Below, piece after piece: positions 16,982-30,801 of a DNA stretch of 64,000 bases. The stretch covers positions 8,287-72,286 of the forward strand of contig WELB01000134.1 in the NCBI GenBank assembly GCA_009602725.1, given 5' to 3'. The position numbers and the translations under genes were made by a program. Position 1 is the stretch's first letter; each line of letters begins with the position of its first letter. This stretch comes from Spirogloea muscicola (Eukaryota; Streptophyta; Zygnematophyceae; Spirogloeales; Spirogloeaceae). Under the pieces are notes generated by a model. It did no database searches and was not told the DNA's origin. It worked only from the letters and a program-made list of their open reading frames with translations.

Positions 16982-19900
16982 CTATAAATGCTGCGGGAAA
17001 TTGGACACCTGTCCTTGCTCAAGCACGTCTTGACCAAGAGCCTTGTATGCTATTCTCAACTTCATCACAAGGGCTTTCTGCACGGACAAGGGAACAGCCA
17101 TTAGCATATGTACCTATGTACATGCACACACAGCTTGCAATTGACAATGCAACAAGGCATAAGACACAGATGGTTGAGAATGTCCAGACTGCTAAGCTCA
17201 AAGGGCATCCATCATAGATACATTGTAATCAAGTTCCAAGACTTCTTCATCAAGAAGGATGTTGGTTGCTACCTGGCCATGGAGGCTGTTAGTCACTACC
17301 ATGTCTTGTGTGACTGAGCCACTGTTTGCCGGTAACATGCTGGCTGACGCAGGCTCCAAGCGGAGTTGCATAAACTGCTCAAGCCTCGAAAGCAATGAAG
17401 CGCACGTAAGAAATTGCATGCTTCCTTCCACGCACACACAAAACTTGCTCCCTCCTTGCAAAAACTCACGTTCTCAAAATCACATGCACCTAGTTATAGT
17501 AAGTCTTCTTCTTCATAGCCTCTCGACTTGTTGCTGGCTAGTCAATATATATCTTGTTGGTTGAGCTCTAAATGAATGCGTAAACAAGTAGCAAAGCAGT
17601 AGCTCAAAGCACGGCTGATTGCGTTTGACAGTTATATATAGTGAATTTTGGATACCTTGGGCACGGCAGCTTGGAAGACGAAATCAAGGAGGGGGTCCGA
17701 GGTGTTGTTGAAGAAGGTAGCATGGATGTGGGTGACTTGGGCATTGCTGTTATCCTTTCTAAGGTCGAATACAACCTTGAGCTTTGCGCTTTGAAAGGCC
17801 ACAATGGAGGGGATGGCTGCACACACATGTAAAATAACAATTAAGAGCCCTGTCCCAAAGATGTATATAGAACTTGGACTGCAAACTGGACAAAAAGTGA
17901 CTAACATTAACAGATACATTTGTCCCATGCAGACCACTACCACACGTACACATCTCCATCTACCACATTGGAAAGAGATGCACATTCCAGCAAGCAATGC
18001 TTGGAGATGAACAACTCACAACAAGGATCAGGCATGTCAGACTGAAGCAGTACATTGTGACTATGGTTTTGCTTGGCAAGTGTCTTACCTGAAGCGCTAG
18101 CCACAGGTGATTGTATGTGTAAAGAGCCAAATGAATCGACAGGAGCGGGTGGCAGGGGAGAGGTGGAAGTCTCTGCTGGAGAAGAAGTGCCTAGAAGGAG
18201 ATTGAAAGGGTCTGAGACAGTCGATGTCGAGGCGGCTGAGGAAGTGGGAAGAGTGGAAGGTGTGTCGCCAAGAGAGAGCAAGTCTAAAAGAGCGTTTACA
18301 CCACTTGTACCTGCATGTTATGGGATGAAAACATCAGCTCTGCCGAGTTTACCAAAGGTGGCACACAAATCATTGGTCATTAGGCCTGATCGCACACTAT
18401 TAACAATTTGAATTGTTGGTATAACCACAACCAATCATATGTTGCAGGTGGGAGATGGACAATGAATGGAAAAAGTACACGCAGACTTCTCCTCCCAATA
18501 TGACAATAACACACCGAAGATGGACCAGCAGCAAGAACAAAATCAATGACAACACGTAAGAGAAGAAGAAGTATGACGACCAATACCACTTGAATTTGTA
18601 GGAGGAGCTCCAAGCATGTCAAGAAGGCCATTCTGTGCTTGAGAAGAAGAGCTTGGTTGTGACACAGCACCATCGTCCACACTGAAATCCAGCAGGTCTG
18701 CAAGCATTGGCTGTACCGGTGCTTTGATGCCGTTTGGTTGCACATTTGACCTGGCATCAACTTGAAACAATCTGTGAGGATAAAACGGGTTGTGACGGCC
18801 ATCAAAAACCTTAGACGGTTGATATGCATCAAGCTGCAGAGCTTTCTCAAGAAATCTACACAGTAAGGTCGTTCCTGTGAGCACGTTTCAGTCATCTATT
18901 ACATTCATTGGCAAAGTGATTGCAGATGAGGTGTAACTCCACAAGCAGACTTGTGAAGCTCACCTGGACTGTGAGTCTGCCTTGGTGACATCAACAGCTA
19001 AGCCTGTCTCAACCTGCTGCTTTGTCAAGTAGGTAGCCTCATCTAACGCTGGCATCTTCTCCATCAGAGCAGTCCTGTCAAGGGGAGAGGCAAAAGAAGG
19101 GTGCCTAAAGTAGTTATCTTGGAAGAAATCCAGAAGAAAGATTGCCACCAGAAGAACCTCTATAAGGCATCAACAAGAACAGGGCAAGGTCCATACTATG
19201 TCAATGTGATACTGACCTGAGCTTACTATGCCTAGCCAATATTGTGCTAAACTCGACTGCCCTTTGTTGAAGCTCCAGCTGAAGGCTGCTTCTGTGCTGT
19301 TCAATCAAGTCTTTTGCTCTTCTGTGATCACAGCAAAAGTGGAGCTTGTGAGAACTATTGAGTTGGATGCCACTTATGCCATTTATGGCATATCATGCGC
19401 CTCAACTGGCCTGTGCAAAAAGCAGCATTGCAGGCTAGTCTGAATTCATGATAGCTAGAAGTGAGTGTGGCTGATATCAGCCAGTCTAGTAGCTGGAAGT
19501 AAGCAAGGCAGCGTTACAAGTGATAAGGATTTACCCTGAACAAGATGGGAACCTGGAGGATAACTTAAGCAGCGCAACAAGAGCATAGGCTCGAGCCGCT
19601 GGCGAAGACCGTTGGTCTGCTAGCACGCTCTCCAGAACGTCAGTTGCGTCTGCCTCAGTGACCTGCAAACAATGAGCACCTCCCCTGATTTGGAAAACAT
19701 TCTGTGGCAGCAATTAAAAGTACCGGCATAGGCTATGGGCACACAGCCATCCTGGAGCTGCTGCTAGTGAAGTCGGGTTGTTTTGGGAATATACCGTCAT
19801 GACTTCTTCGCCCTCGAGCTCATCAGTTGGTTTCACGAGTAGTTCCCCGTACTCGCCAATGCACCAGACAGTAAGCTGTGCCAAGCTTTCCTGCATGCAC

Positions 19901-22900
19901 ATGTAACCCATTCGCGTTCTGCTTAGCGCCACTGAATATGTTGATTAGCATCGAATAGTAGATTAAGTTTCTATAGAGGCTGTGATCTTGACATGCTAGC
20001 CAGCATCATGCTTCACGGCACTGGCCGTACAAAGTACTGCACGTAAAGTCGACCTCGTCTGACAAGCAGGTGCAGGCGAACTACCTGGCCCTGCCAGCTC
20101 TGGAATGCTCGATAGACTAGTCGCACAGTATATCCATGGAGCTCAGGTGCATTCATGACAAGAACAATGAGTGATCGTACAAAGTCCTCCCCAACATACT
20201 GTCCAGCCTGCAGGTCAGGTACAAGCGTAGTAGACACTTAAGACACATCTACTAGACTTTCTGTAGGAGTTGCTAGCTTACATCTTCAAGGATGCTGGTC
20301 AGCAGAATGCCTCTGGCCCTTCTGTAAGACTTTGCTGGAAGTTAGACCTAGGCCAGTACTCTACTCATCAGTATAGGCTGCACAATGCAAACAATGTAAG
20401 AGACATCACCTCAACCATGACTTTTACAAGAATGTCCAGGTGCCACCGTTTGTTTGGTGAGAACCTGAACATGGTATATGTGAAAAGCACCATCAGCATA
20501 ATAAGCAATCACTACAGTCGTGTTGGCTATCAGCAGCAAACAAGCCCATCACAGAGACCGTTGGCTATCAGCAGCAAACAAGCCCATCACAGAGACCAAT
20601 GGCCTGCACTCAAGGCACCTCCCACAAGGGTAGGCCTTCACTTTGACGGACCTCTGGACAAGCAAGCAGATCTTGGCTGTGAGATCTGGCTTGAACTCTG
20701 GCGCACTGATTTTCAGGTACTCCAGAAGCTCCTTAGTAGATGCCTTCACATTGTTCTCATTGACCAGGGCATAGACAAGCTCAAGAGCCCGTCGCTGAAT
20801 AGACACGTCAGAGTCCTGCACAGTAACAAGCCAAATGGGCATTAGTTTGCTCTAAATTGCTTGATGGGCTGCAATGCAAATTATAACTCCTGCCCAACAA
20901 CCTATAGATTCAAGAAGAGAGGTGCTGCGGTGTGGAGATAAATGTTGGACCTTGATGCACTCGAGGATGGTACTGCGATGTCTTTGCACAGCCTGCATGT
21001 CCACCGCAACCACCTTCACGAGCATGTTGAGTGCCACATACCTGTCCAAGCCACGTCATGTTGTTCAATACACACAAGGATTGCTGCTTAGCTGAGAGCC
21101 CCAAGTGGAGCACGACATGAGCACTGGCCTGCCATACTCCTGCCTTCAAGCGCACCTTATATTGTTGTCACGGTTTGCAAGAAAGCGGCCCAGAATGTTG
21201 ATAGCAAGCACGCGCAAGCCACCAATAGCTTCAACAGCCATGATGGTTTGCACACATTCATAGAGGATGGCGTTGCCAGCATTCTTGTTCGACTCCGTGT
21301 TTGTAGCGACCTGGCCACAGCGACCTTCATCAGACTCTACCGCCACCAGATGCACTCGCTTGACTGGTTGAGCTGTGTGAGCTTGCATGTACGCGCAGTG
21401 CTACAAATTCCAGACTGTCAGATTCTTCTACAACCTGACGTAAGCACCAGCTGCAACCTGATATACATGAGCACGCAGTCAAACAGGGGTGACTCGTGTG
21501 CATAGTTGCCCAAGCTTGCCTGTGCAAGTACATCACTCATAATGTCGCTAGCGTCCGGGTCGTTCCTCCCAAGCAGACGAAGCAGGCGCAGAATGAGAAT
21601 CTGCAAGAACGGGTCAGTGACGCCACCAACATCGTACTCTGGGGCGTAGCCGCTGATCACCAGGTTCCTCAGGATGCGCACCAGCGCAGGTGTTTGCTGC
21701 AAGGCAATGTTTGCAAGTGCGTCGGTGCGTGTGATTGCCTTAGGTGCACTCCCATTCACACGCTTCAACCCCTCTGCCAATAAGTTCGAGAAGCAACAGC
21801 TGAGCATCTCAGAAGTCCGATGTTTGAACGCATGGAAAGGTGCAGGGTGCCTGTAGACTGTGATGCTCCGACCAGCCTTGCGCTCACCCTGCGGAAGAGG
21901 TCGAGCGCGCTGGCGGACGCCAAGCACAGCTCCGTCACGAGCTTGACCCCAGAGATAAGCACTCCGTGGTGCTTGTCAATCAAGAGGCCAGAGGCAGGGC
22001 CCACAAGATTCTCGACCAGCTCGGGCACCTTCCGGACGAGCCGCACAGAGCAGAGGGCCGCCTGCAACCAGGTGATGCAGTCAGCTAAGCCCACAAGCTG
22101 CGGAAAGCTCATGTCGCACCGACAGCTGCCCCCAGCGCACCCCATGATTTGGCACAAGCTGGCTGCCAAACAGAACATGGGGTGGAGGCATCAGTTGGTT
22201 AGGAAGGACTGCTGTAGTTGAAACTGCAGTCGACGCCTGTGAGGAAGTCAGCACCTTCTTGCGGATGTAGGAGTTGTTGCTGCTGAGCAGCCGCTCGATC
22301 TCGGGGGCGAGGTCGCGTGACATCTCCGCGGAGCCGATGTTGCCGAGCGCACACAGCGCCAGGCCCACAATGTACTGGTTGCCGTGGTTGTTGAGGTCGC
22401 TGTGCCGCGCCGTACAACACAAAGCGAGCGCCAAAGTCGTCAGGCCACAGCACAGGCCAGAGGCGTTACGGCGACTCCAAGCATGGCGGCCCACAGTGCG
22501 CATCCCTCAGGCCCGCTCGCACGGTCGAAGCAGATCAGAGCGCGGCAATGCAGCGACTGTGCATCTACAGGATTTGAACCTGTGACCTCCAATCTGAGGT
22601 CACGGGGTCCTTGATTGTGGACCAGGCCAATGCCGCCACGGCCGGGGGGTATGGCGGTGCCTCACTTCTTGAGGGAGTTGGTGACGAGCATGAGGACCTC
22701 CTGGCGCTCGTCGAGGAGCAGCATGAGGCCGAGGTAGCCGACGCGCTTCTCCGGGAAGCCGCCGCCGGCGACGAGCTTGAGGCACTCCATCTGGCCAAAG
22801 TGCGTCGGGTAGCCCAGCATGTGCACGAACATGAGCTTGGCGACGTTGCGGTGGCGGTGGTCCGCCGCGGCGCCGCTGCCGGCGGCGCCGGCATCGGCGT

Positions 22901-23012
22901 CGCGGAACGCCGCCCGCAGAGCTGCGCACTCCTTGGCGATCACCGCCCGCTCCTCCGCCGCCGTCTTGCAGGCCCTCACGGCGCGGATCATGTCCCGCAG
23001 CCGCGACCCCAT
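16982..23012 (-). CDS. AP1G: AP-1 complex subunit gamma (gamma-adaptin)
   Basis: Large subunit of the AP-1 clathrin adaptor at the trans-Golgi network and endosomes. Exons read: 23012-22666, 22399-22255, 22061-21888, 21696-21520, 21310-21156, 21041-20951, 20815-20652, 20464-20410, 20207-20085, 19890-19795, 19662-19535, 19321-19217, 19074-18964, 18855 to about 18590, 18310-18089, 17816-17656, 17374-17273 and 17077-16982 (stop). The trunk begins [20 protein letters not shown] and continues through [64 protein letters not shown] and [11 protein letters not shown] hinge with LLDFSVDD and LLDMLG-type clathrin-binding repeats follows, then the ear domain ([36 protein letters not shown]) and the end [12 protein letters not shown]. 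The intron after 21520 starts with GC (GCAAGC). The ATG at 23012 is preceded by an Ala/Glu repeat that runs into a gap, so a slightly longer N-terminus is possible. Confidence 0.95.
20522..20600 (+). repeat. 39-bp tandem duplication in an AP1G intron
   Basis: Two adjacent near-identical units beginning TTGGCTATCAGCAGCAAACA and ending CACAGAGACC. The unit lies between the exons ending 20652 and starting 20464, so it does not touch coding sequence. Confidence 0.85.
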
Positions 23013-23060
23013 GGGGGCGGCCGCCGCCTCCGCCGCCGCCGCCGCCTCCGCCGCCGCCGC

Positions 23061-23766
<706 letters not shown>

Positions 23767-23978
23767 TCCCCCCTCTCTCCTTGCCTCTCTCCCTCCCTGC
23801 CTCCCTCCCTTCCTTCTCTCTCTCGCTCTCTCCGCCTCTCTCCACCCCCTTCCAGCACCCATCCATTGCCCACTTCCCCTTTCGTCTCCTTTGGTGTGCC
23901 CCGCAATACCCCTCTTCAGCCTGCGCTCCCCTCTCCAGCAGCCAAGGCCAAGGCCTTCTCGCCGTCCGCCGCCCGGCT

Positions 23979-24981
23979 ATGTCGTACCTGCTGCCGCATC
24001 TGCACTCGGGCTGGGCCGTGGACCAGGCCATCCTCAGCGAGGAGGAGCGCGTCGTTGTCATCCGCTTCGGCCACGACTGGGACGAGACCTGCATGCAGGT
24101 CACGACGCTCTCCTTCCCTATGGACCCTTTGCAAATCTCCAGTACCCACAACCTCAGACCTAAACCCTAGACCTGGACTCAGTGCCTAAGGACGAGATTG
24201 GCATTGATGCTCAGTGTTCGTGTAAGGGCTTCTGGGGCGTATTATGCCTCGAGAGCCGGCTCGGCTCCACGCCTGGCCCCTGAATAGCGCCAGCACAAGC
24301 GCCGCCGTCGCCGCTGCCAAAGCTGGCGCCCGTTGGTATTGCCAGCAAGTGAACGTCTGCCTGTCTGAAAGTCTGAGCGCCGCTGCCGCTGCTATGAGAG
24401 TCGAGGAGGAGGATTTGTTGAAGTCGAAGCTGTATTTGTCACCTTGGCCGAGGCCTTGGCTTGATGGTTCTCAGATGGGCAACCCTTTCCCTTTGACATG
24501 TGCCCATACACTAAACGCCAGACACGAGCCCCAAAATCGCATCCTACCAAAGACTCAGAGTTGAGATGTCCTGTATGGCTTGCCCAGTTTGTAAGCTAGG
24601 CGCTTGCACTTGACAGACCCTGCATAGAGTCCAACATGCCACGCTCCAATGTGGGGCGCAACTCTCTTGCAGATGGACGAGGTCCTGGCCCAGGTCGCAG
24701 AGACGATCAAGAATTTTGCCGTCGTCTACCTCGTGGACATTGGCGAGGTGCCTGACTTCAACACAATGTACGAGCTCTACGATCCCTGCACCGTCATGTT
24801 CTTCTTCCGCAACAAGCACATCATGATCGACCTTGGCACGGGTAACAACAACAAGATCAACTGGGCGCTCAAGGACAAGCAGGAGTTCATCGACATTGTA
24901 GAGACGGTGTACCGTGGTGCGCGCAAGGGCCGTGGCCTCGTTGTCTCACCCAAAGATTACTCCACCAAATACCGGTACTGA
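23979..24981 (+). CDS. DIB1: U5 snRNP 15-kDa protein DIB1/TXNL4A (thioredoxin-like splicing factor)
   Basis: Two exons, 23979-24098 and 24673-24981, give exactly 142 aa, the canonical length of this extremely conserved family. It is a thioredoxin-fold component of the U4/U6.U5 tri-snRNP needed for pre-mRNA splicing in the nucleus; it has no redox CxxC. Blocks seen: MSYLLPHLHSGWAVDQAI, RVVVIRFGHDWDETCMQ, FAVVYLVDIGEVPDFN, MYELYDPCTVMFFFRNKHIM, DLGTGNNNKINW and the C-terminus GRGLVVSPKDYSTKYRY. The single intron begins GTCACG and contains a short telomere-like CCTAAACCCTAG at 24159-24170. It is divergent from AP1G, sharing the 5' region that contains the gap. Confidence 0.97.
24159..24170 (+). 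repeat. Telomere-like CCTAAACCCTAG in DIB1 intron 1
   Basis: A short match to the plant telomere unit CCCTAAA, close to the 5' exon, as in several other genes of this window. Confidence 0.5.
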
Positions 24982-25893
24982 GGCCTCGCCGCCCCCATGA
25001 GACTTGCTGGTAAGCAGCCCTGGGCGGTTTCGGCAGAGGCATGGACCACAGGGTCAGGATGTCTTGAGCGCTCTTCATTGAGTTCTGTTATAATTGCCGC
25101 CTTCATGAGTTGTGCTGATTGGCGAGCAACATGGCAAAGTGTCAGCCATTAAGCAGCTCGTACCTTGCCACCTTAGGAGGATACCTAGTGCAATAAAAAT
25201 TCCTTCCAGCTGTCAGCTACTCTGGCATGGAGGACGGTGAGGTCGACCCTTGTACTCTAGCAAATGCTCAGACACCGACTTATCATTATAGTCTGTTAGC
25301 GGGCTTGCCAAGATCATCTGCTGCAGTGCCTGGTTTCAGTTAAGCCGCATACAGCTTTAGAGGTTGCTGGCAGCCTTGACCTGCCGTCCAACCATGGCAT
25401 CATCACCGTCCAAATTGGATTGGTGACACTCCATCTCTTGCCGAGGTGCAGCAAAGTGCCCTGGCTAGCCGTTGCAGCTACACACTTTCTGACAGTCCGG
25501 TTTTTCTGCCAAAAGCTCGTAGCGGCGTGCTTTCGCTTCGCACTTGCACATCAGAGGAGCAGCACAAGGGTTGCAGCCATCACTACGCCCTCAAATCTCG
25601 TCACTTGTTGGGCTCTGATTGACATGACTGATTCTCATACTCAGCCGTGTAGGTCTTGTGCCTGCCAGTGCTCATTCCGGCTTGAGGAAGAAATTGGGCC
25701 ATGCATTTAGCTTCACAATGATTGGCCCATGCATTGCGCCTGACTAAGCAACAGGCAAGCGAGACGCATACTTCACAAATGCAGGCACAGAGAATGTGCG
25801 AGATATTGCAAGCCAGCTGCTAAATTATTATGGTTGTTGTCGACGGGAACTGAATGGGAGAAGACAGCTACTTTTGTCCAGCGTGTGCCACGG
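24982..25893. other. Convergent 3' flanks of DIB1 and PSMB4
   Basis: Non-coding as far as I can see. No repeat, RNA gene or supported ORF. Confidence 0.5.
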
Positions 25894-27423
25894 CTACCAG
25901 GAGCCCTCCGCGCCAACGGTGGGGTCAGTGAATGCACGGAAGCCCCACTCTGACGTTAGCGCATACGGCTTGGTGATTGTCACACCTGCTTCAGTCACCT
26001 TCGCGATCTGCGAAGGCCCGGCCCGAGAAATGCCTCAGAGCATGCATGAGCAGGGCAGCATCGCAGCCAAACAACTAAATAAGGAGGCTCCAATGAAGGC
26101 AATGAAGGGTTCTACAAGTCAGGTGTTAAGTTGCATTACTCACTCGTTGCATTGCTCACTTCAAGGGCTCTTGCCTATCAGGACATCTGAGAAAGCAGAG
26201 GGGATTACTCTGGGCAACTGAGGGAGCTCATGCCCACCTGAACCTTGTTGATGGCCTGCTTGTCACGGTAGTAGAGCACACGCAGGCACTTCTCGAGCAG
26301 CGCCACGCCCTCCGCCTCGCTCATATCCTCGCGGTGCTCCGCACGGAAGATGGGCCGTGCAAGGTGGTTGCCGAACCCTGTCGCCACGTGGGCATCCTCG
26401 TAATGCACACCGATCATCGTTACCTGTGGCCCGAGCCGCCGGGCCCGCCGCACAACGACATGATGCTCTTGTTAGGACCTGCTCTAAAGAGGCTCAGCGG
26501 CGCTCTCTGAGAGCCCAAAATAAAAGCCCATGGCAAGGCTGCAATTGAGGCCACGTTGACGGAGCCGGCTACGCATGGCCAGCGTGCAGGAGGCTAACCA
26601 CGCCAAGGTAGGAGCGACCGTCCTTGACCCCGCCAAGCACAAGCGAATTCCAGAGGGGGTCGAACTTGTTGCGCCGGTTGTACAAGACACGCGTAAGATA
26701 GCTATGGATCTCCGGCGGTGATAGCTCGTTGCCATCGTCATACGTGAAGTCAATTGTCCTGCACACAGCTCAGCTTGAGTGGACTTGTGACCAACCCTCA
26801 AAGGCTGCGCTACTGATCACCCAACTGGTGCTGCTAAGGCCCCATCTAAGCTACCGCTGGCATGGCACGATTGAGCGGCGGCAACGAGTGCGCAGAGAGG
26901 GGAGGCCGCACGTGAGCTCGTCCAGGAGCGTCCGGATGTACTGGAAGTCGCTGATCTCGCCGCCGGCGCCGAGCGCCGTGAAGCGCCCCACCGGCACGAG
27001 GCGCTCCACCGACTTGTAGCGCAGCGTGGAGCCGTAAGCGCCTGGCTCAACAACTTACCAGAGCAGTAAGGATTACTATTACTATATTTGTTAACATTAC
27101 TATTACGTTTGATTGTGCAAGTTGTGCCCCAAAAGGGCGGCCCGGCGCGAGGTGAGCCCATAATAAGGGCTGCCAAGGTGCTCGGTCGAGGCCGCTGTGG
27201 TGGGGACCCAAGTTCCTGCTTTGCCAGCATGCCTAAATCCTGACTCCTGACGCCTGACGCGTGACGCCTGAACCCCGGCGCATGACGCGTGACGCAAGAC
27301 GCCTGGCAGCCGGAGAAGGCGGCCAGGAGTGCGGCGAGGCCAGCACCTGACGTGTCCGCCGCCAGCAGCACGCCGTCCTTGTACTTGATGCCCAGCACCG
27401 ACGTGCCCGTCACGTAAGGGTAC
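25894..27423 (-). CDS. PBG1: 20S proteasome subunit beta type-4 (beta7), 5' end unresolved
   Basis: Exons read: 27423-27347, 27041-26912, 26758-26599, 26423-26238 and 26007-25894 (stop). Phases fit through the whole chain. The product is a structural, non-catalytic beta subunit of the 20S proteasome core (PSMB4/PBG1). Blocks: YPYVTGTSVLGIKYKDGVLL, GSTLRYKSVERLVPVGRF, GAGGEISDFQYIRTLLDELT, YLTRVLYNRRNKFDPLWNSL, VLGGVKDGRSYLGVV, MIGVHYEDAHVATGFGNHLA, GVALLEKCLRVLYYRDKQA and a final ITKPYALTSEWGFRAF. The sequence coding for the short N-terminus before YPYVTG should lie between 27424 and the single N at 27655. I could not choose it, and it may be lost at that N. Confidence 0.93.
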
Positions 27424-27654
27424 CTGGCAGCAGCGACGGCAGCGACGGGGTGAGCTCTCACGGTGACTTGCAACCTTGAGGCGCGGGGTCAAGCACGGCG
27501 CTGGCTGGGCTGCCGGGGCTCGGCTCAGCTCCGGCTCGGCGCAGAGCGACGGTGGCAGCAGCGGCGGCGGCGTCGGCGGCGGCGGCGGCGGACGACGCGG
27601 CGGCGGAGGAGGAGCCCCCACGTCGTGTGCTTGGACGGCGCGAGCTCGAAGCAC

Positions 27655-27655
27655 N
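27655..27655. other. Single-N join at a divergent 5' region
   Basis: One N in very GC-rich sequence between the 5' ends of the PSMB4-like (-) and TANGO2-like (+) genes. Both genes appear to lack their N-terminal exons here, which suggests that missing sequence is collapsed at this base. Confidence 0.6.
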
Positions 27656-28471
27656 ATCGCCGCCAGCGCCCGTGCCGCCGGGCGTCCACGGCCTCAGCAA
27701 TGCGCTCCTCGACACGCCCTGGCCCAAGGCGAGGAGGCCCATGTCGGCGGCTAGGTTTCGGTTTAGGGTTAGGGTTGAAAGGATGCAGGTGTCTAGGGTT
27801 AGGGTGTAGCGCGACCTCTTTGCGCATTGGCCTCTCCTCCCGGATGCTCAGCTCCTAAACCCTGATTCCTAAAACCCTAGACCCTAAATCCTAAACCCTG
27901 ACGTGCTCGTCTGCTCTTGCCCGCTCGGCAGGTCGTGCAAGGGAAGCAGCAGTTTGCCGAGCGGCTGTTTGATGCCAGTGAGCGAGGAGCGAGGGCGGGC
28001 TGCTTGCCAGAGCTGGACGCGTCGCTGGACGAGCTGCTGCAGGACGAGCACAAGGCCGGCCCAGCCGACTTGCCTCGGACGGGTGTGGCACCAGAACTCG
28101 AGCGAGAGTTCAGCTCCATCTTTGTGCAGTGCACTTTGCCAGAGGTCTGGCCCATCACTCCCACTGCCGACCTACTTTTGGCTTCCCAGAGCTTGAGATC
28201 CCTGATGCTAGTGCTGAGCTCCTATTCGCGAGCTTCACATGCTACTTTACTTGTCTTGCTGCGACTATGTGATGGTTGTCATCTGGGTTCTGTGGCTCTC
28301 CCACAGGGTGCGTATGGAACCAGGAGCCGCACCGTCTTGGCTGTTCGGCGGAATGGCGAGCTGCAATTTGTAGAGCGGTCGCTCAAGGACGACGGCCTGT
28401 GGGCCGAGAGCCGGTTCTCATTTTGCATTCCTGTCGGTGGCGTGGCAAGTGGCAGCACGGGGGCTGCATGA
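27656..28471 (+). CDS. TANGO2: TANGO2/NRDE-domain protein (5' part missing)
   Basis: Readable exons: about 27656-27728, 27932-28144 and 28307-28471 (stop). The first gives VPPGVHGLSNALLDTPWPK, a hallmark of the TANGO2/NRDE (DUF833) family. The second, VVQGKQQFAERLFDA ... LEREFSSIFVQ, and the third, YGTRSRTVLAVRRNGELQFV, fit the family's C-terminal half. The N-terminal Cys and the NRDE motif, which should come first, are not found; upstream is the single N and then the antisense PSMB4 gene, so the exon was probably lost in assembly. The first intron as read starts GC (AAG/GCGAGG). TANGO2 proteins are linked to lipid/heme handling and Golgi/ER organisation in animals; the algal role is unknown. 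Confidence 0.78.
27751..27900 (+). repeat. Telomere-like TTTAGGG and CCCTAAA blocks in a TANGO2 intron
   Basis: Degenerate TTTAGGGTTAGGGTT units at 27751-27808 and CCTAAACCCTGATTCCTAAA-type units at 27853-27900, in opposite orientations inside the same intron. Confidence 0.75.
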
Positions 28472-28732
28472 TCTGCAGCCACTCCTGCTACTCAGGAACA
28501 TTGCTGGCAGGCTTCAAGATTGGGCCACGCAAGGCGCACAAAATGACAGCCTTGGTAATGGCGATGGCAATGGTGATGGCCTTGACAATCGTCGACTCAA
28601 TTGCCCACGTATGGTTGAAGGCTGTCGTGCCTGCGACACATGCGTTCGCCGCTCGGTGGGGAGGTTCCATTGCCACAGCGGTGAGGTTGACACGCACATG
28701 CAGCTCTGCTGGGTATGGTCGCAACAGAGTCT

Positions 28733-30763
28733 TCATTGCTGCCCCCGTGCGGCGCGCCAGTAACGCTTGGCTGAAGGGTTGAGGTGCACAGCCTGCTGGG
28801 CCAGGCGGCGCGGCTGCAGGCTGTCAAATGCTGGCAACTCTGATGCCTCTCCCACTCTGGCCGCCATACTTGCCTGGAAGCACACCTCCGCTGGCCGCCT
28901 CTCTGTATAGCCACCGCCCGAGCAGAGCCGTCTCAGCAGATGTCATGTAAAGTGGGGCCGATCGCAACATACAATGACAGCAATCAGGACGCGGGACTTT
29001 GTGAGTGGCAGACCTGGCGGCCAGACAGACCACTCCTTGTGGATGGCCGCACGCCAGCGAGCACGGCTGCTGCTGGGGTTGCCGCCAGCACCAGTAGCTG
29101 CTGCCTCGGCCTTGGCCAGCAGGAGGTGCACGCCGGCGCCGAGCGCGTCTCTGGGCGCCAGCAGCTGCGCCGCCCTTGTCAGGCTCCGACGGGCCTCCTT
29201 GGCCCGGCTGACCGCGGTGGCACCGCCGCCCTCATGGACCAGTCGCAGACACACCTGGCCTGCAGGAGCATCACAAAGCTCGAGTAAGCGGAGAGTGGCG
29301 ACCTAGACATCAAATCTCGTCTTCTCGGAGCTGGACCTTAGATACCAAAGAGCTCGAAACGGGTCAGATTTATGCTGGAAGGGTTTCTGCGGTTATGGTT
29401 TCCAAGGTACAGGAGCGGTGCAGAAGCAAGCCTCAACCATGGAGGAGTTGAAGAGGCCCGTTGTCCTCGCCGGCTTCAGCCAGGCCGTCCCGCGAGGCCG
29501 ACGCCGCCGCTTCCAGGTCGCCGCTGGCAGCCTCTACTGCCACCTGTTTCACGGCAAGCGCCGGGTACCACCTGCTGACAATCTGCGAGCCTTTGGACGG
29601 CCTCGGCTGCAGTGCTTCATTGCAGGCGCCAAGTAAGCGACGTGCCTCCTCCAGCTCCCTGCAGCGCAGAAGCACCTCCACTGCCTCCAAGAGGTCGAGC
29701 AGACTGTCTTCCACCTCCTTGTTCTCCTTCAAGCTTGCATACAAGCGCAGTGCCTGCGCCAGACCAGCAGCGCACTCCATGCCTCAGGCCACTGCTTCTC
29801 TACATTGTACTGTACTGACGTCGGGGGGGGCATGAGCATCACCTCCTGCCACCGGCCCCCTGCCACATGGCAACGTTCCACCTGCAGCCGCGCCGCCAAT
29901 GACACCCGCAGCACAGGCGTGGCGGCGGCCAACTCCGCGGCCTCCTCAGCCAGCGCGAGAGCTTGCTGGCAGCTTGAGCTCTCCGCTCGGTTCAGCCACA
30001 GGCAGCACTCGCTTGCGCAAAGGAGGAGCTGGTATTGTTGACCCGCCGACAAGGGGCGATCAAGTCCAGGCATGGTGTTCAGTTTCAACGTAGTCGTGGA
30101 CAGGCGTAAGCAAGCAGCATGCGTGCTGGCCGCATGCCCGCCCTCCTGCGCCTGCAGCAGCAGGAGCCGAGCCAACAGCAGCCTTGGAACTGCGCTGCCA
30201 CAATTTATATGCACCGACCTGCAAGCGGTCGCTGGCCTTAGTCAGGCCTGCCGTGAACATACTGGCTGTCGACTAGCAAGCATGCATGCGGTCCATCAGT
30301 TGGCCTGTGACATCTGCATACCGCCGGAGGCGCACTCCCACAGACTTCAGACGAGCCAAGTCGTCAGGGGCATGCTGCAAGAGTTCAGCGGCTTCTGCCA
30401 TGCACTCTCCCGAATTGCCCGCCTGGTAGATGAGGCGACCTCCTGCCGAGCAGCCATTCCTGGAGCACGTCTCGGCTAGCTTCACTCTGCATACCAATGC
30501 CCACGGCATCCTGAGTAGCTGTAATCAACACCGTGCCTCACAAGTAGCAGCACCTGTAATCCAAGCGGAGCTTGCTTGAGCCGCACCTTATGGTGGGGCT
30601 GTGGGGTTGGGCGTGCAACGCCCTCTTGAGGTAAGCAACTGCAACTTTGACATTGCCCTGAAGAATTACAGCTTGTTAGTCAAAGTGGACAACACCTCCA
30701 AATGACAATAGTCAGACTTGACTATCAGCCCTCCAGCACGCCTGCAGTGGCAGAAGCGGTCAC

Positions 30764-30801
<38 letters not shown>

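Noticed and set aside
22555-22625. tRNA-like sequence (B-box like GGTTCAAATCC on the minus strand) in an AP1G intron
   Set aside because: A T-arm-like stem exists, but the anticodon arm and acceptor stem do not form a canonical cloverleaf. At best a tRNA-derived remnant.
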